Below, in pieces: positions 53,493 to 63,939 of a DNA stretch of 64,000 bases. This stretch comes from Pseudomonas sp. PSE14 (GTDB taxonomy: Bacteria > Pseudomonadota > Gammaproteobacteria > Pseudomonadales > Pseudomonadaceae). Made by a program: the position numbers and the translations under genes. Within the stretch, counting starts at the first letter, position 1. Each line of letters begins with the position of its first letter. The stretch lies in contig NZ_CP115669.1 in NCBI RefSeq assembly GCF_029203285.1, positions 4,030,001 to 4,094,000 of the forward strand, given 5' to 3'. The notes beneath the pieces were generated by a model. It worked only from the letters and a program-made list of their open reading frames with translations. It did no database searches and was not told where the DNA came from.

Positions 53493-54264
53493 CGGGCGTG
53501 CCCAGGTCGAGGTGCAGGTCCGGCGCCAGCGCGTGGGTCGCCTGGTCGCGCTGCTGCTCGAAGAGCTGCTTGACCGCCTGGGCCAGGCGCGTCTCGATGC
53601 TCGCGTCGATGCGCGAGTGTTCGGTTTCAATGCGGCAACCGCCGGGCAGCAAGCTGTCGTCCTCGATGATCCGCCAGCTTTCCTCGTGGCGATCGCGCAG
53701 GGCCTTCACCAATTCGAAGTCCTGCGGGTTGACCTGGATGCGGATATTGCCGGCGCCCATTGGCAGCAGCTTCAACGCCTCGCGCAACACCTGGCGAATC
53801 TGACTGGAATCGGTGGCCAGCTCGCGTTGCACCACCTGGCGCACCACGTGGGTCACCAGGCTGAGCATGCCCGCCTCGAGCATCTGGTCCTGCTCGGCGA
53901 TCGGATCCAGCAGCTGCCCCATCAGGGTTTCCAGGCTCTGCAGGCGCGGCTGCAGGGCCGCGTCAGCTTCCTGACGCGCCTTCAACTGGCCGGCGTGGAA
54001 GCCGTCTTTCTCACCGGTGGAGAAGCCCTCGTTGTAGGCGTCCTGGCGGATCGCCTCGAGTTCCTCCAGCGTCAGCGGCTTGACCTCTTCCTCCGGCACT
54101 TCCTCGATCTGCGGCTCCTCGGCCACAGGTTCGGGTTGCGGCTCGGGTTCGGGCAGCGGCTTGATCGGGTCGAAGCTGGGCAGCGACCAGCGGTCGAAGC
54201 CCGAGACATCGCGCGCGCGGATCAGCTCGCTGAGCTCCTGCTCGTCTTTGGCCGGGGGCACCAC
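53482..54264 (-). CDS. fliH: Flagellar export regulator FliH
   Basis: 260 aa. A Pro/Glu-rich N-terminus ([23 protein letters not shown]), a coiled coil with glycine-spaced helices ([26 protein letters not shown]), and a C-terminal ATPase-stator domain. It holds FliI inactive and links it to FliN. GTG start directly after the fliG stop, GAGGAG within fliG supplies the ribosome site. Confidence 0.93.
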   Translation of the reverse strand: MVPPAKDEQELSELIRARDVSGFDRWSLPSFDPIKPLPEPEPQPEPVAEEPQIEEVPEEEVKPLTLEELEAIRQDAYNEGFSTGEKDGFHAGQLKARQEADAALQPRLQSLETLMGQLLDPIAEQDQMLEAGMLSLVTHVVRQVVQRELATDSSQIRQVLREALKLLPMGAGNIRIQVNPQDFELVKALRDRHEESWRIIEDDSLLPGGCRIETEHSRIDASIETRLAQAVKQLFEQQRDQATHALAPDLHLDLGTPDAP

Positions 54265-55281
54265 TTAGATCATCTCCTCGCCGCCCTTGCCGCCGAGCAC
54301 GATCTCGCCCGACTCGGCCATGCGCCGTGCAATGGTGAGGATTTCCTTCTGCGCGCTTTCCACTTCGCTGACGCGCACCGGGCCCTTGGCCTCCAGGTCG
54401 TCGCGCAGCAGTTCGGCGGCACGCTTGGACATGTTGCGGAAGATCTTCTCGCGGATCGCCTCGTCGGAACCCTTGAGCGCCAGCACCAGCACGTCGGAGG
54501 ACACCTCGCGCAGCAGCGCCTGGATGCCGCGGTCGTCGACGTCGGCGAGGTTGTCGAAGACGAACATGAGGTCTTCGATCTGGCCCGAGAGGTCTTCGTC
54601 CACCTCGCGGATGGCGTCCATCAGCGTGCCTTCGACCGAGCTGTCGAGGAAGTTCATGATGTCCGCCGCGCGCTTCACGCCGCCCATGGTGGTGCGGGTG
54701 GAGTTGGCGTTGCCGGCGAACTGCTTCTCCAGGATCAGGTTCAGCTCCTTGAGCGCGGACGGCTGCACGGTGTTCAGCGAGGACACGCGCAGGACGATGT
54801 CCAGGCGCACCTTGTGGTCGAAGTGGCCGAGCACTTCGGCGGCCTGGTCCGGATCGAGGTAGGCGACCACGATGGCCTGGATCTGCGGGTGCTCGTAGCG
54901 GATTACGTCGGCCACGGCGCGCGGCTCCATCCACTTCAGGCTGTCCAGGCCGCTGGTGTTGCCGCCCAGCAGGATGCGGTCGATCAGGTTGTTGGCCTTG
55001 TCCTCGCCCAGGGCCTGGGTGAGCATCTTGCGGATGTAGCTGTCGGCGCCGACGCCCAGGCTGGTCTGGTCGCCGACGATCTCGACGAACTCGCCCATCA
55101 CCTGCTCGACCTGCTCACGGTGCACGTTGCGCATCTGCGCCATGGCCACGCCGACCTTCTGCACTTCCTTGGGGCCCATGTGCCGCAGCACCTGCGCCGC
55201 GTCGGTCTCGCCGAGGGACAGCAGGAGGATGGCGGCCTTGTCGACCTTGCTCAGTTTGGCGTTCGCCCGAGGTTCGCTCAT
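54265..55281 (-). CDS. fliG: Flagellar rotor protein FliG
   Basis: 338 aa, N, middle and C domains built of armadillo-like helices; the conserved EHPQ motif (IRYEHPQIQAIVVAYL) and the C-terminal torque helix (LVLALKGSDEAIREKIFRNMSKRAAELLRDDLEA) are visible. Couples the MS-ring to the C-ring and stators. 6 nt after fliF. Confidence 0.97.
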   Translation of the reverse strand: MSEPRANAKLSKVDKAAILLLSLGETDAAQVLRHMGPKEVQKVGVAMAQMRNVHREQVEQVMGEFVEIVGDQTSLGVGADSYIRKMLTQALGEDKANNLIDRILLGGNTSGLDSLKWMEPRAVADVIRYEHPQIQAIVVAYLDPDQAAEVLGHFDHKVRLDIVLRVSSLNTVQPSALKELNLILEKQFAGNANSTRTTMGGVKRAADIMNFLDSSVEGTLMDAIREVDEDLSGQIEDLMFVFDNLADVDDRGIQALLREVSSDVLVLALKGSDEAIREKIFRNMSKRAAELLRDDLEAKGPVRVSEVESAQKEILTIARRMAESGEIVLGGKGGEEMI

Positions 55282-55287
55282 GTGCGG

Positions 55288-57069
55288 TTACTCATCGGAA
55301 TTGATCCACTCTTTCACCACCTGAGCCACACGCCCGGGGTCCTGCGCGACCAGGCTCTTGATCGCATTGAGCTGCGCATCGTAACCCTCGGACGGGCTCG
55401 GCAACAGAATACTGGCGGGGCCGCCGAGGCTGACGCGGTCGTCCGACAGCTCGCCGTCGAGGCCACCCAGCTCGCCCAGTCCGTCAGCGCCCGCGCCGCC
55501 GGCCACCAGGGCCTTGCCCTTGTTGCCCGACAGGTTGTTCAGCACCGGACGCAGCACGCCCAGTACCAGCACCAGGATGAAGACAATGCCCAGCACCTGC
55601 TTGACCACATCCCAGAACCAGGGCTGCGAGTAGAACGGCGGGGAGACGATTTCCTCGCCCTGCTCCGGGGCGAACGGCGCGTTGATCACGCTGACGCTGT
55701 CGCCACGGCTGGCGTCGTAGCCGACGGCGTCCTGCACCAGGCGGGTGAAGCGCGACAATTCATCGGCGGTCCATGGCTTGTGGGTCACCTCGCCGGTCTT
55801 GGCGTCGGTGATCATCCGGTCATCCAGCACCACCGCGACGGAAAGCCGGCGCAGGCGGCCCTGCTGCTGCTTGGTGTAGCTCACCGAGCGATCCAGCTCA
55901 TAGTTGCGGGTGTTCTGCTGGCGCTTGTCGGTGGGATACGGCGCCAGTTCCGGCCGGCCGGTCTTCGGGTCCATGATCGGCTGGCCGTTGGCATCCTTCA
56001 GCGGCTGACCCGGCGCGACGTAGTCGGACGGCGCGTTCTGCGCAGTGGTCTGCGGCGCGTTGGCGGGCCCCGGCGGCTGGTTCGACAGCGCCCCCGGCAC
56101 GCCTTGCGGGCCGTTGCTGTTCTGCCGTTCCTCGTTGTTGGTCTGCTCGCTGCGCAGCGCCGGCTGGTCCGGGTTGTAGGATTCGGAGGTGGACTCCACC
56201 GCGCTGAAGTCGACGTCGGCGGAGACTTCGGCCTTGTAGCGGCCATTGCCCAGTACCGGTTGCAGGATGCTGTGCACGCGCTGGTTGAGGTTGCTTTCCA
56301 TGCGGCGGGTGTAATCGAACTGCTTGCCGGCCATGGTCAGCTCGGAGAGCTCCTGCTGGTCGGACAGCAGGGTGCCCTTCTGGTCGACGACGGTGACCTG
56401 GGACTTGTCCAGTTCCGGCACGCTGGTCGCCACCAGGTTGACGATCGCCATCACCTGGCTCGGCTCCAGGTTGCGGCCCGGGTACAGCTCGACCAGCACC
56501 GAGGCGCTGGGCTTGCGGTCGTCACGGACGAACACCGAGCTCTTCGGGATCGCCAGGTGCACGCGGGCGCCCTTGACGTTGTTCAGGCTGGAGATGGTGC
56601 GCGCCAGCTCGCCTTCCAGGCCGCGACGGTAATTGGTCGCTTCCATGAACTGGCTGGTGCCCAGGGCCTGTTCCTTGTCGAGGATCTCGAAGCCGACGTT
56701 GTTGTCGGTCGGCGCAACGCCGGCGCTGGCGACTTTCATGCGTGCGCGGCCGAGGTCGTCGGCCTTCACCAGCAGCGCACCGGAATTGGGTTCGACCTTG
56801 TAGGGAATGTCGGCGGCGCTCAGCGCCTCGACCACCTTGTTGGCGTCGACGCCGTTGAGGCTGCCGTACAGCGGCTTGTAGTCCGGCTGCTGCGACCAGA
56901 GCACCATGCCGAAGCCGACGGCGATGCTCGCGGCCAGGCCAACCAGCAGGCCGACCTGGCGCAGCACGGGCATGTCCGCGAGGTTTTCGAGGAAGGTCAG
57001 GCCCAGCAACGGTTTTTTCGCTGCGCCGAGCTTGGCGGGAACCTGACTGTCTACGGTGGCGTCAGCCAT
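55288..57069 (-). CDS. fliF: Flagellar MS-ring protein FliF
   Basis: 593 aa. Two membrane helices (about 38-58 and 475-497), ring-building motifs in the periplasmic part (LEGELARTISSLNNVKGARVHLAIPKSSVF) and a cytosolic C-terminus that binds FliG (ending VKEWINSDE). Foundation of the basal body. 11 nt after fliE. Confidence 0.96.
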   Translation of the reverse strand: MADATVDSQVPAKLGAAKKPLLGLTFLENLADMPVLRQVGLLVGLAASIAVGFGMVLWSQQPDYKPLYGSLNGVDANKVVEALSAADIPYKVEPNSGALLVKADDLGRARMKVASAGVAPTDNNVGFEILDKEQALGTSQFMEATNYRRGLEGELARTISSLNNVKGARVHLAIPKSSVFVRDDRKPSASVLVELYPGRNLEPSQVMAIVNLVATSVPELDKSQVTVVDQKGTLLSDQQELSELTMAGKQFDYTRRMESNLNQRVHSILQPVLGNGRYKAEVSADVDFSAVESTSESYNPDQPALRSEQTNNEERQNSNGPQGVPGALSNQPPGPANAPQTTAQNAPSDYVAPGQPLKDANGQPIMDPKTGRPELAPYPTDKRQQNTRNYELDRSVSYTKQQQGRLRRLSVAVVLDDRMITDAKTGEVTHKPWTADELSRFTRLVQDAVGYDASRGDSVSVINAPFAPEQGEEIVSPPFYSQPWFWDVVKQVLGIVFILVLVLGVLRPVLNNLSGNKGKALVAGGAGADGLGELGGLDGELSDDRVSLGGPASILLPSPSEGYDAQLNAIKSLVAQDPGRVAQVVKEWINSDE

Positions 57070-57080
57070 GACCTGCTACC

Positions 57081-57413
57081 TCAGACCGGCATCTGCATGA
57101 TGTCCTGGTACGCCTGGACGAGCTTGTTGCGTACCTGGGTCATGGCCTGGAAGGACACACTGGCTTTCTGCGAAGCGATCATCACGTCGGTGAGATCCAC
57201 GCCGCTCTGGCCGACTTCGAAGGCGGTGGCCATGTCGGTGGCGACCTGCTGGGTGCCGTTCACCTTGTCGACCGCCTGGGTGAGCATCTGCGAGAAGCTC
57301 GGCGCGCCCGGCTCGGCCGGTTGCGCAGCCTGCGCCTTCGACTTGGCCATGGCCTCCATCTGCATGGAGCGCATCTCCAGCAGCAGACGATTGAATTCGA
57401 CACCCTGACTCAT
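57081..57413 (-). CDS. fliE: Flagellar hook-basal body protein FliE
   Basis: 110 aa. FliE family: [73 protein letters not shown]. Links MS-ring and rod. First gene of the fliEFGHIJ operon; GGAGGGG precedes the ATG and a consensus sigma-54 site lies 62-75 nt upstream. Confidence 0.96.
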   Translation of the reverse strand: MSQGVEFNRLLLEMRSMQMEAMAKSKAQAAQPAEPGAPSFSQMLTQAVDKVNGTQQVATDMATAFEVGQSGVDLTDVMIASQKASVSFQAMTQVRNKLVQAYQDIMQMPV

Positions 57414-57474
57414 TACCTACCCCTCCGACTGGCCGCGGTTTTTTGACGCCGCGCGGCGCTTTGCACAGGGGATT

Positions 57475-57488
57475 GCAACTTGGGTGCC
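57475..57488 (-). promoter_or_regulatory. Sigma-54 promoter of the fliE operon
   Basis: Minus strand CTGGCACCCAAGTTGCA, a full match to TGGCAC-N5-TTGC. GG at plus 57487-57488, GC at 57475-57476. The start point near 57463 leaves about 50 nt to fliE. Known to be FleR-dependent in P. aeruginosa. Confidence 0.85.
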
Positions 57489-57562
57489 AGGTTTGGGGAA
57501 TGGGGATTTTTTGATGGGAAGGCTCTGGGATGGGGTGTTCGGAGCCGTAAGGCGCGGCTCCC

Positions 57563-57615
57563 GCAGGAGCGGATCTTATCCGCGAAATCCATCGCGGATG
57601 AGTCCGCTCCAACAG
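57563..57615. repeat. REP pair (GGAGCGGA / TCCGCTCC)
   Basis: GGAGCGGATCTTATCCGCG and CGCGGATGAGTCCGCTCC face each other over about 10 nt, forming a compact inverted pair. Confidence 0.6.
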
Positions 57616-57734
57616 GAAAATACCTACGTATCTCGCCTGCCTGGAGCAAGGTCGCATAACGCCTCGAGCTTTATCCGCCGTCTTGCTCGGCGTTTCTGCG
57701 CCGCATCGGTGTGTGCTGGGAGATTTTGTTTCGC

Positions 57735-57803
57735 CCCTCGGGCGAGTCCCTTTATAGGACCCCAAAAGGAACAAAAAGGGCTTGCCCCGACATCCGGCGC
57801 CGG
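57735..57803 (-). repeat. Structured dispersed repeat, copy D (3' part only)
   Basis: On the minus strand: CCGGC/GCCGG, then GTTCCTTT/AAAGGGAC (57765-57772 with 57746-57753), then ACTCGCCCGAGGGGCGAAAC. The three-way-junction core is missing. The flank beyond (GGTGTGTGCTGGGAGATT) resembles the flank of copy C. Confidence 0.65.
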
Positions 57804-57902
57804 TGACGGTGACGGTGGGTGTTCTTCGCAGGATGGCGTGGAGCGAAGCGATACCCATCTCGGCGGATAACGCTGCGCGTTATTCCCTACGAAAAGCAAG
57901 AG

Positions 57903-57968
57903 CATCGCGGACGGAGTCCGCTCCTACGGATACATGTGGCTCTTGTTGGAGCGGACTCCGTCCGCGAT
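57903..57968. repeat. Inverted REP pair CGCGGACGGAGTCCGC
   Basis: ATCGCGGACGGAGTCCGCTCC and its reverse complement form (GGAGCGGACTCCGTCCGCGAT) lie 23 nt apart. Each arm is also a self-complementary hairpin. Confidence 0.7.
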
Positions 57969-57975
57969 CAGCCTC

Positions 57976-58001
57976 GGTTCGCGAGCAAGCTCGCTCCTAC
58001 A
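57976..58001. repeat. REP GTTCGCGAGCAAGCTCGCTCCTAC
   Basis: Same REP as at 12179-12202. From here the next about 60 nt (ACAGGTTGGCGA..CCCTGTCAGCACGGATTTCGCGGACAAGG) run parallel to 12201-12270. Confidence 0.75.
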
Positions 58002-58098
58002 GGTTGGCGACAAACCCGGGCACCTCCCTGTCAGCACGGATTTCGCGGACAAGGGCTAGGCGCCCCCGTCTCTCCTACGAAGGCATACGCACCGCATA

Positions 58099-58202
<104 letters not shown>

Positions 58203-58500
58203 TTTAAAGACTTCCAGAGAAATATCCGCACACTCCGGAGCGCCCCATCAGGAGGCCGAGTGGAATCGGAGTTTCAGGGGTTGAGCGGCATGGATGCCGC
58301 GAGAGCGTCGTTGGGCCATGGATGGCCCGTCGACGCGGGCCCCTGAAACTTCGATGGAGCGAGGGAATTTTTCGCCTAAGCGAAAAACCGGATGCAGGGG
58401 CAAGCCTTCTTGGTTACTTCTTCGGCGTTTGGAAGAAGTGACTCGCCCGAGGGGGCGAAACAAGAAACATCCGAGCACACCGCAGCGACGCTGAACCCCC
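58203..58500 (+). repeat. Structured dispersed repeat, copy B (full length)
   Basis: About 290 nt, colinear with copy A. The core 58249-58359 is identical to 12350-12460. The next hairpin is TTTTTCGC-CTAA-GCGAAAAA (58368-58387) where copy A has GTCTCGC-GAA-GCGAGAC; the following stem is GTTACTTCTTC/GAAGAAGTGAC (58413-58423 with 58432-58442) where copy A has GTTCCTTTTGT/ACAAAAGGAAC. Thus both sides of each stem have changed together. The last hairpin CGCCCGAGGGGGCG is unchanged. Confidence 0.85.
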
Positions 58501-58516
58501 AAACAACAACCAAAAG

Positions 58517-58542
58517 CATCGCGGACAAAGTCCGCTCCTACG
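58517..58542. repeat. REP hairpin following copy B
   Basis: CATCGCGGACAAAGTCCGCTCCTACG, same as the REP after copy A. Confidence 0.65.
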
Positions 58543-58563
58543 GGCTGCCCCCTCAGAGTCCCC

Positions 58564-58590
58564 AAAAGAAAAGCCCGCACAACGGCGGGC
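58564..58590 (-). terminator. Intrinsic terminator after fleR
   Basis: Minus strand: GCCCGC-CGTTGT-GCGGGC followed by TTTTCTTTT, 24 nt after the fleR stop. A standard rho-independent terminator ending the fleSR transcript. Confidence 0.85.
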
Positions 58591-58613
58591 CAAGAGGGGA
58601 ACAAGTCAAACCA

Positions 58614-60032
58614 TCAACTGGCGTACAGATACGCCTCCACATCCATCCCCGCATCGCGCATCTGCGCCAGCTTGTAACGCAGGGTCCGCGGGCTTATCCC
58701 CAGGCGCTCGGCAGCCTCCTTGCGGCGGCCGCGCTCACTGCGCAGGGTATCGATGATCATCTGGAACTCACGGCGCTTGAGGTCCTCCCCCAGGGCGCCC
58801 GCCTCCAGCACGGAGGGTGACGGAATTTCGACGCTCGCCGGAGCAGCCTGCGGCACCGATTGCGCCGGCACGGCAGCAAGCACCGGACGCGGCGCATGGC
58901 CGATGGGTGCGGTCAGGCACAGGTCGGCGGCCTGCACCTGGCCGCCCTGCTGCAGGATCAGCGAACGCTGGATGGCGTTGTCCAGCTCACGCACGTTGCC
59001 CGGCCACGGGTGCGCCAGCAGGGCTGCGCGGGCGTCGGCGCCGAGACTGACCGGCGCAAGGTTCATCTTGCGGGTGTACTTGGCCAGCAGACGCTCGGCC
59101 AACGGCAGAATGTCCGCCGGACGCTCGCGCAGCGGGCGCCAAGCCAGGGGGAATACCGAAAGGCGGTAGTACAGGTCCTCGCGGAAACGCCCCGCCGCCA
59201 CTTCGTCCAGCAGGTCACGGTTGGTGGTGGCGAGCACGCGGATGTCCAGGCTGATCGGCTTGCGCGCACCGACGCGCTCCACCTCGCGCTCCTGCAACAC
59301 ACGCAGCAGCTTGGCCTGCAGACCCAGCGGCATTTCGGAGATTTCGTCGAGCAGGATGGTGCCGCCGTCGGCCAGTTCGAACTTGCCCGGCTGGGCGGCG
59401 ATGGCACCGGTGAAAGCGCCCTTCTCGTGACCGAACAGGGTGGCTTCGAGCATGTTGTCCGGAATCGCCGCGCAGTTGATCGCGACGAAGGGTTTGCCGG
59501 CGCGCGGCGACTGCTGGTGGATGTACTGCGCCAGCACTTCCTTGCCGGTGCCGGACTCGCCGGAGATCAGCACGGTGGAGTCGCTGCGGGCGACACGGGC
59601 GGCCAGCTCCAGCAGTTGCCGGCTGGCCGGCTCCAGCGCCACCGGACCGTCGCCTTCGCTGCTGGCGACGGTACCCAGCGCATGACGCGCCACCAGCTCC
59701 AGCAGGGCCTTCGGCTCGAAGGGTTTGACCAGGTAATCCGCCGCCCCCTGGCGCATGGCTTCCACCGCGCGGTCCACCGCGCCGTAGGCGGTCATCAGCA
59801 GCACCGGCAGTTGCGGATGGCGTGCGCGGATCAGGCCGAGCAACTGGTGCCCGTCCATGCCCGGCATGTTCACATCGCTGATAACCAGGCTGAAGGCGTC
59901 TTTCTCCAGGGCCGGCAGCGCGGCCTCGGCGCAATCGACGGCGACGAAGTCGTGCCCACCGAGCATCAGGGTGTCGGACAGGGCTTCACGCAGGGCGCGG
60001 TCGTCTTCGACCAGCAGGACTTTGGCGGCCAT
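58614..60032 (-). CDS. fleR: Two-component sigma-54 activator FleR
   Basis: 472 aa NtrC-type regulator: receiver with Asp53 (VISDVNMPG), AAA+ domain with Walker A GESGTGKE, sigma-54 contact loop GAFTGA, Walker [10 protein letters not shown], and a Fis-type helix-turn-helix ([23 protein letters not shown]). It activates fliE and other middle genes. ATG 60032 has AAGGA 9 nt upstream; an ATG 9 nt earlier is too close to that site. Overlaps nothing; fleS ends 6 nt inside the leader. Confidence 0.96.
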   Translation of the reverse strand: MAAKVLLVEDDRALREALSDTLMLGGHDFVAVDCAEAALPALEKDAFSLVISDVNMPGMDGHQLLGLIRARHPQLPVLLMTAYGAVDRAVEAMRQGAADYLVKPFEPKALLELVARHALGTVASSEGDGPVALEPASRQLLELAARVARSDSTVLISGESGTGKEVLAQYIHQQSPRAGKPFVAINCAAIPDNMLEATLFGHEKGAFTGAIAAQPGKFELADGGTILLDEISEMPLGLQAKLLRVLQEREVERVGARKPISLDIRVLATTNRDLLDEVAAGRFREDLYYRLSVFPLAWRPLRERPADILPLAERLLAKYTRKMNLAPVSLGADARAALLAHPWPGNVRELDNAIQRSLILQQGGQVQAADLCLTAPIGHAPRPVLAAVPAQSVPQAAPASVEIPSPSVLEAGALGEDLKRREFQMIIDTLRSERGRRKEAAERLGISPRTLRYKLAQMRDAGMDVEAYLYAS

Positions 60033-60037
60033 GGTGT

Positions 60038-61264
60038 TCATTCCTTGTGAGCGATGGATTGAGCCACGATCAGCGGCAGGATCAGGGTGGCGCAGGTACC
60101 ACGGCCAGGGCGCGAGCGCAGGCGCAGCTCGCCCTGGTGGGCCTTGGCAACGGCCTTGACCACGGCCAGCCCGAGGCCGGTGCCGGTGGTCTTGGTGGTG
60201 AAGAAGGGTTCGCCCAGGCGCGCCAGGGTTTCGGCGCTCATGCCCGGGCCGTTGTCGCTGATGGACAGGCGCAGGCTGTCGCCGCGCGCATACAGGTGCA
60301 CCTTCAGGCGCACGTCGCGGCCGGCGGCCTGGATGGCGTTCTCCACCAGGTTGAGCAGCGTGCCGACCAGGGTGTCGCGGTTGCACAGCAGCTCGCCCAC
60401 GCGGGCGTCGCACTGCCAACGGACGTTCAGGCCGGCAACGTGGGATTCGGCAGCGGCCCGCAGGCTGGTGAACAGCTGTGTCGGCGCCAGGCGATCCGGC
60501 AGCGGCAGTTCGCCCCGGGCGAACACCAGCATGTCGCGGACCTGGTTCTCCAGTTCGTGCAGACGCTCCTTGATCCGCCCGGCAAAGCGCTGTTGCTGTT
60601 CCAGCGGCAGCTCCTGCTCGCTCAGGTGACTGGCATAGAGCATGGCGGCGGACAGCGGCGTGCGAATCTGGTGGGCCAGCGAAGCAACCATGCGGCCCAG
60701 CGCGGAAAGGCGCTCGTGGCGCGCCAGCTGGTCCTGCAGGCGACGGGTTTCCGTCAGGTCGTTGAGCAGGATGAGCTGGCCGGGCTCGCCGTTCAGCGAG
60801 CGGATGGCGATGGACACGCGGCGACCATCGCGCAGGGAAACTTCATGGCCGTCGTCGGCGCGAGGAGCGAAGCTGCGGGCGATCACCTCGCGCCAGAGCA
60901 TACCCACCAGCGGCTTGCCGAGCAGCGCGCAGGCCACCGGGTTGGCGTCGCGCACCACCCCCTGGGCATCGAGCACGATGACACCGCCGGGCAGCACGTC
61001 GAGCAGGCTTTGCAGGCGATTGGCCAGACGCTCCTTCTCGGCCAGCTCCTGCATGCGCTGGGCGCTGACCAGGGCCAGCTGGCCCTTGAGCTCGGTGACG
61101 CGCGCCTCCAGCAGGCTGTAGGACTCACTGAGCTGGTTGGACATCTGGTTGAACAGGGCGAAAGCCTGTTCCAGATTCGCGCGGCTGCTCTCCTCCACCG
61201 GCCTGTTCTCTGCAACAGACGCAAGGGTGGTGGTTTCGGACTGGCGTTGGGCGACTGGCATCAT
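60038..61264 (-). CDS. fleS: Sensor histidine kinase FleS
   Basis: 408 aa, no membrane helix, so cytosolic. Coiled coil (about 28-85), PAS domain (about 85-180), HisKA with the H-box SLAHQIRTPLSAAMLY, and HATPase with N-box LLNLVENAIQAAG and G-boxes DNGPGMS / GTGLGLAV. Phosphorylates FleR. The first gene of the fleSR operon, with a sigma-54 site upstream. Confidence 0.95.
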   Translation of the reverse strand: MMPVAQRQSETTTLASVAENRPVEESSRANLEQAFALFNQMSNQLSESYSLLEARVTELKGQLALVSAQRMQELAEKERLANRLQSLLDVLPGGVIVLDAQGVVRDANPVACALLGKPLVGMLWREVIARSFAPRADDGHEVSLRDGRRVSIAIRSLNGEPGQLILLNDLTETRRLQDQLARHERLSALGRMVASLAHQIRTPLSAAMLYASHLSEQELPLEQQQRFAGRIKERLHELENQVRDMLVFARGELPLPDRLAPTQLFTSLRAAAESHVAGLNVRWQCDARVGELLCNRDTLVGTLLNLVENAIQAAGRDVRLKVHLYARGDSLRLSISDNGPGMSAETLARLGEPFFTTKTTGTGLGLAVVKAVAKAHQGELRLRSRPGRGTCATLILPLIVAQSIAHKE

Positions 61265-61316
61265 GCGGTTCTCTCATCCGTCCGACGTCGTAGAACTGTC
61301 GGTCGGATGAGTCTTA

Positions 61317-61330
61317 GCAAACCGCGTGCC
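61317..61330 (-). promoter_or_regulatory. Sigma-54 promoter of fleSR
   Basis: Minus strand TAGGCACGCGGTTTGCT: GG at plus 61329-61330, GC at 61317-61318, 10 nt apart; GGCACG and TTGC are exact. The start point near 61305 leaves about 40 nt to fleS. FleQ is the known activator of this promoter. Confidence 0.85.
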
Positions 61331-61338
61331 TAAAATTT

Positions 61339-61359
61339 ACTCGTTTATTTTCAACGAGT
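61339..61359 (-). terminator. Inverted repeat between fleQ and fleSR
   Basis: ACTCGTT-7 nt-AACGAGT, AT-rich, 26 nt past the fleQ stop and followed on the minus strand by AAATTTT. It may be a weak terminator of fleQ or a protein site next to the fleS promoter; the T-tract is short. Confidence 0.4.
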
Positions 61360-61384
61360 TAGAGGAATGAGCATGACGGAGGCG

Positions 61385-62860
<1,476 letters not shown>

Positions 62861-62958
62861 CTTTAGCTTGTCATCCCGGGGCTTTGAGGCCGTCGAACGG
62901 CTGCTGACACGAGCCTGGCGATGACACAATTCCCCGTGATCGCCAGCATTTGGCCACT

Positions 62959-62987
62959 AGTAAAGTCAAAAACACGGGAAGAGTCAA
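62959..62987 (-). promoter_or_regulatory. Candidate sigma-70 promoter of fleQ
   Basis: Minus strand TTGACT (plus 62982-62987), 17-nt spacer, TTTACT (62959-62964). Five of six and four of six matches. The start point would be about 90 nt before the fleQ ATG. The spacer carries a second TTGAC that repeats the -35. Confidence 0.45.
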
Positions 62988-63119
62988 ATTTATGGCGTGC
63001 TTTTTTTGATACTGCCCGACGAAGGGCGTTGACCCGGATCATGGCAATCGAACCGAGGAGCGGTTCGCACAAACACGGCGGCGGCCCGCGGGCCGCCGGG
63101 GGAAGCTGATCCGACCGGA

Positions 63120-63416
63120 TCAGCCGAACATCTGGTAGACCTTGGCGCCCTGGCTGGAGCGACGCACGGCGGTCAGTTCCTCGCCGATGGCGGTACGCTG
63201 GGCGGTACAGACCTTGACCAGCTCAGCGTAGAGCGCCAGCAGCTGCTCCATGGTGTCACGCAGGGCCTGCTCGTCGCGCTCGGCGTCCTGCATGGCCACA
63301 TCCACCTGCTCGCGGCACATGCGGTCCAGTTCGCCGATGGCGTCCCAGTCCTTGTTGTGCATCGCGGCGGAGAGCGCGGCGCGGGTTTCGTTGAGTTGTT
63401 GCATGGCCTGATTCAT
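63120..63416 (-). CDS. fliT: FliT-like flagellar export chaperone
   Basis: 98 aa, all-helical, with heptad-like spacing; ATG with GGAAGGA upstream. It sits directly after fliS and before fleQ, the position of the FliT-type chaperone of FliD in other bacteria. Sequence similarity to enterobacterial FliT is not obvious, so the name rests mainly on size, fold type and place. Confidence 0.7.
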   Translation of the reverse strand: MNQAMQQLNETRAALSAAMHNKDWDAIGELDRMCREQVDVAMQDAERDEQALRDTMEQLLALYAELVKVCTAQRTAIGEELTAVRRSSQGAKVYQMFG

Positions 63417-63430
63417 GACTCGTCCTTCCT

Positions 63431-63811
63431 TCAGGCGGCGATCGCATCCCAGCCCGATTTCACTTCACGCAGCAGGCCGGACACCTCGTCGAGGATCGCG
63501 GCATCGCCACTGCGGTTGGCCTCCAGCAGGCGCTCGGTCATGTAACCGTAAAGTCGATCGAGGTTCAACGCCAGTTCGCCGCCCAGCTCCAGGTTCAGCG
63601 CCTCGCGCAGACCGCCGACGATGCCGATGGCCTTGCTGATCAGCTCGCCACGCTCGGCCAACTGACCACGCTCGATGGCACCACGGGCCTGCGCCATGCG
63701 CTCCAGGCCACCCTGCATCAGCATCTGGATCAGGCTGTGCGGCGACGCTTCGGCGACGCGCGCTTCCAGGCTGACTTGCTGGTATTGCTTCATGGCTCTC
63801 ATGGCGTACAT
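63431..63811 (-). CDS. fliS: Flagellin export chaperone FliS
   Basis: 126 aa four-helix FliS: YQQVSLEARVAEASPHSLIQMLMQGGLERMAQARGAIERG, and the C-terminal EVSGLLREVKSGWDAI. It prevents flagellin polymerisation in the cytosol. ATG 63811 has AGGAG 6 nt upstream; an ATG at 63835 is the alternative. 14 nt to fliT. Confidence 0.93.
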   Translation of the reverse strand: MYAMRAMKQYQQVSLEARVAEASPHSLIQMLMQGGLERMAQARGAIERGQLAERGELISKAIGIVGGLREALNLELGGELALNLDRLYGYMTERLLEANRSGDAAILDEVSGLLREVKSGWDAIAA

Positions 63812-63939
63812 GGCAGGCTCCTGCGGGGAATTCATCTACTGACCAAGGTATCGGCCAGTGAAGCAGGAGCTTGAAGGCTTCTTGAGATTTTTTTCGTCGC
63901 GCCCGGCGCAAAGCCGGGCACGATGCAGCAGTTACCAGA

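Noticed and set aside
53512-57408. Very long open frame (1298 codons) on the plus strand
   Set aside because: It runs antisense across fliH, fliG, fliF and fliE. Such frames are common in high-GC DNA; the His/Gln/Val-rich product has no domains.
63901-63919. Hairpin GCCCGGC-GCAAA-GCCGGGC between fliD and fliS as a terminator
   Set aside because: On the transcribed (minus) strand the stem is followed by an A-run, not a T-run, so it does not fit an intrinsic terminator.
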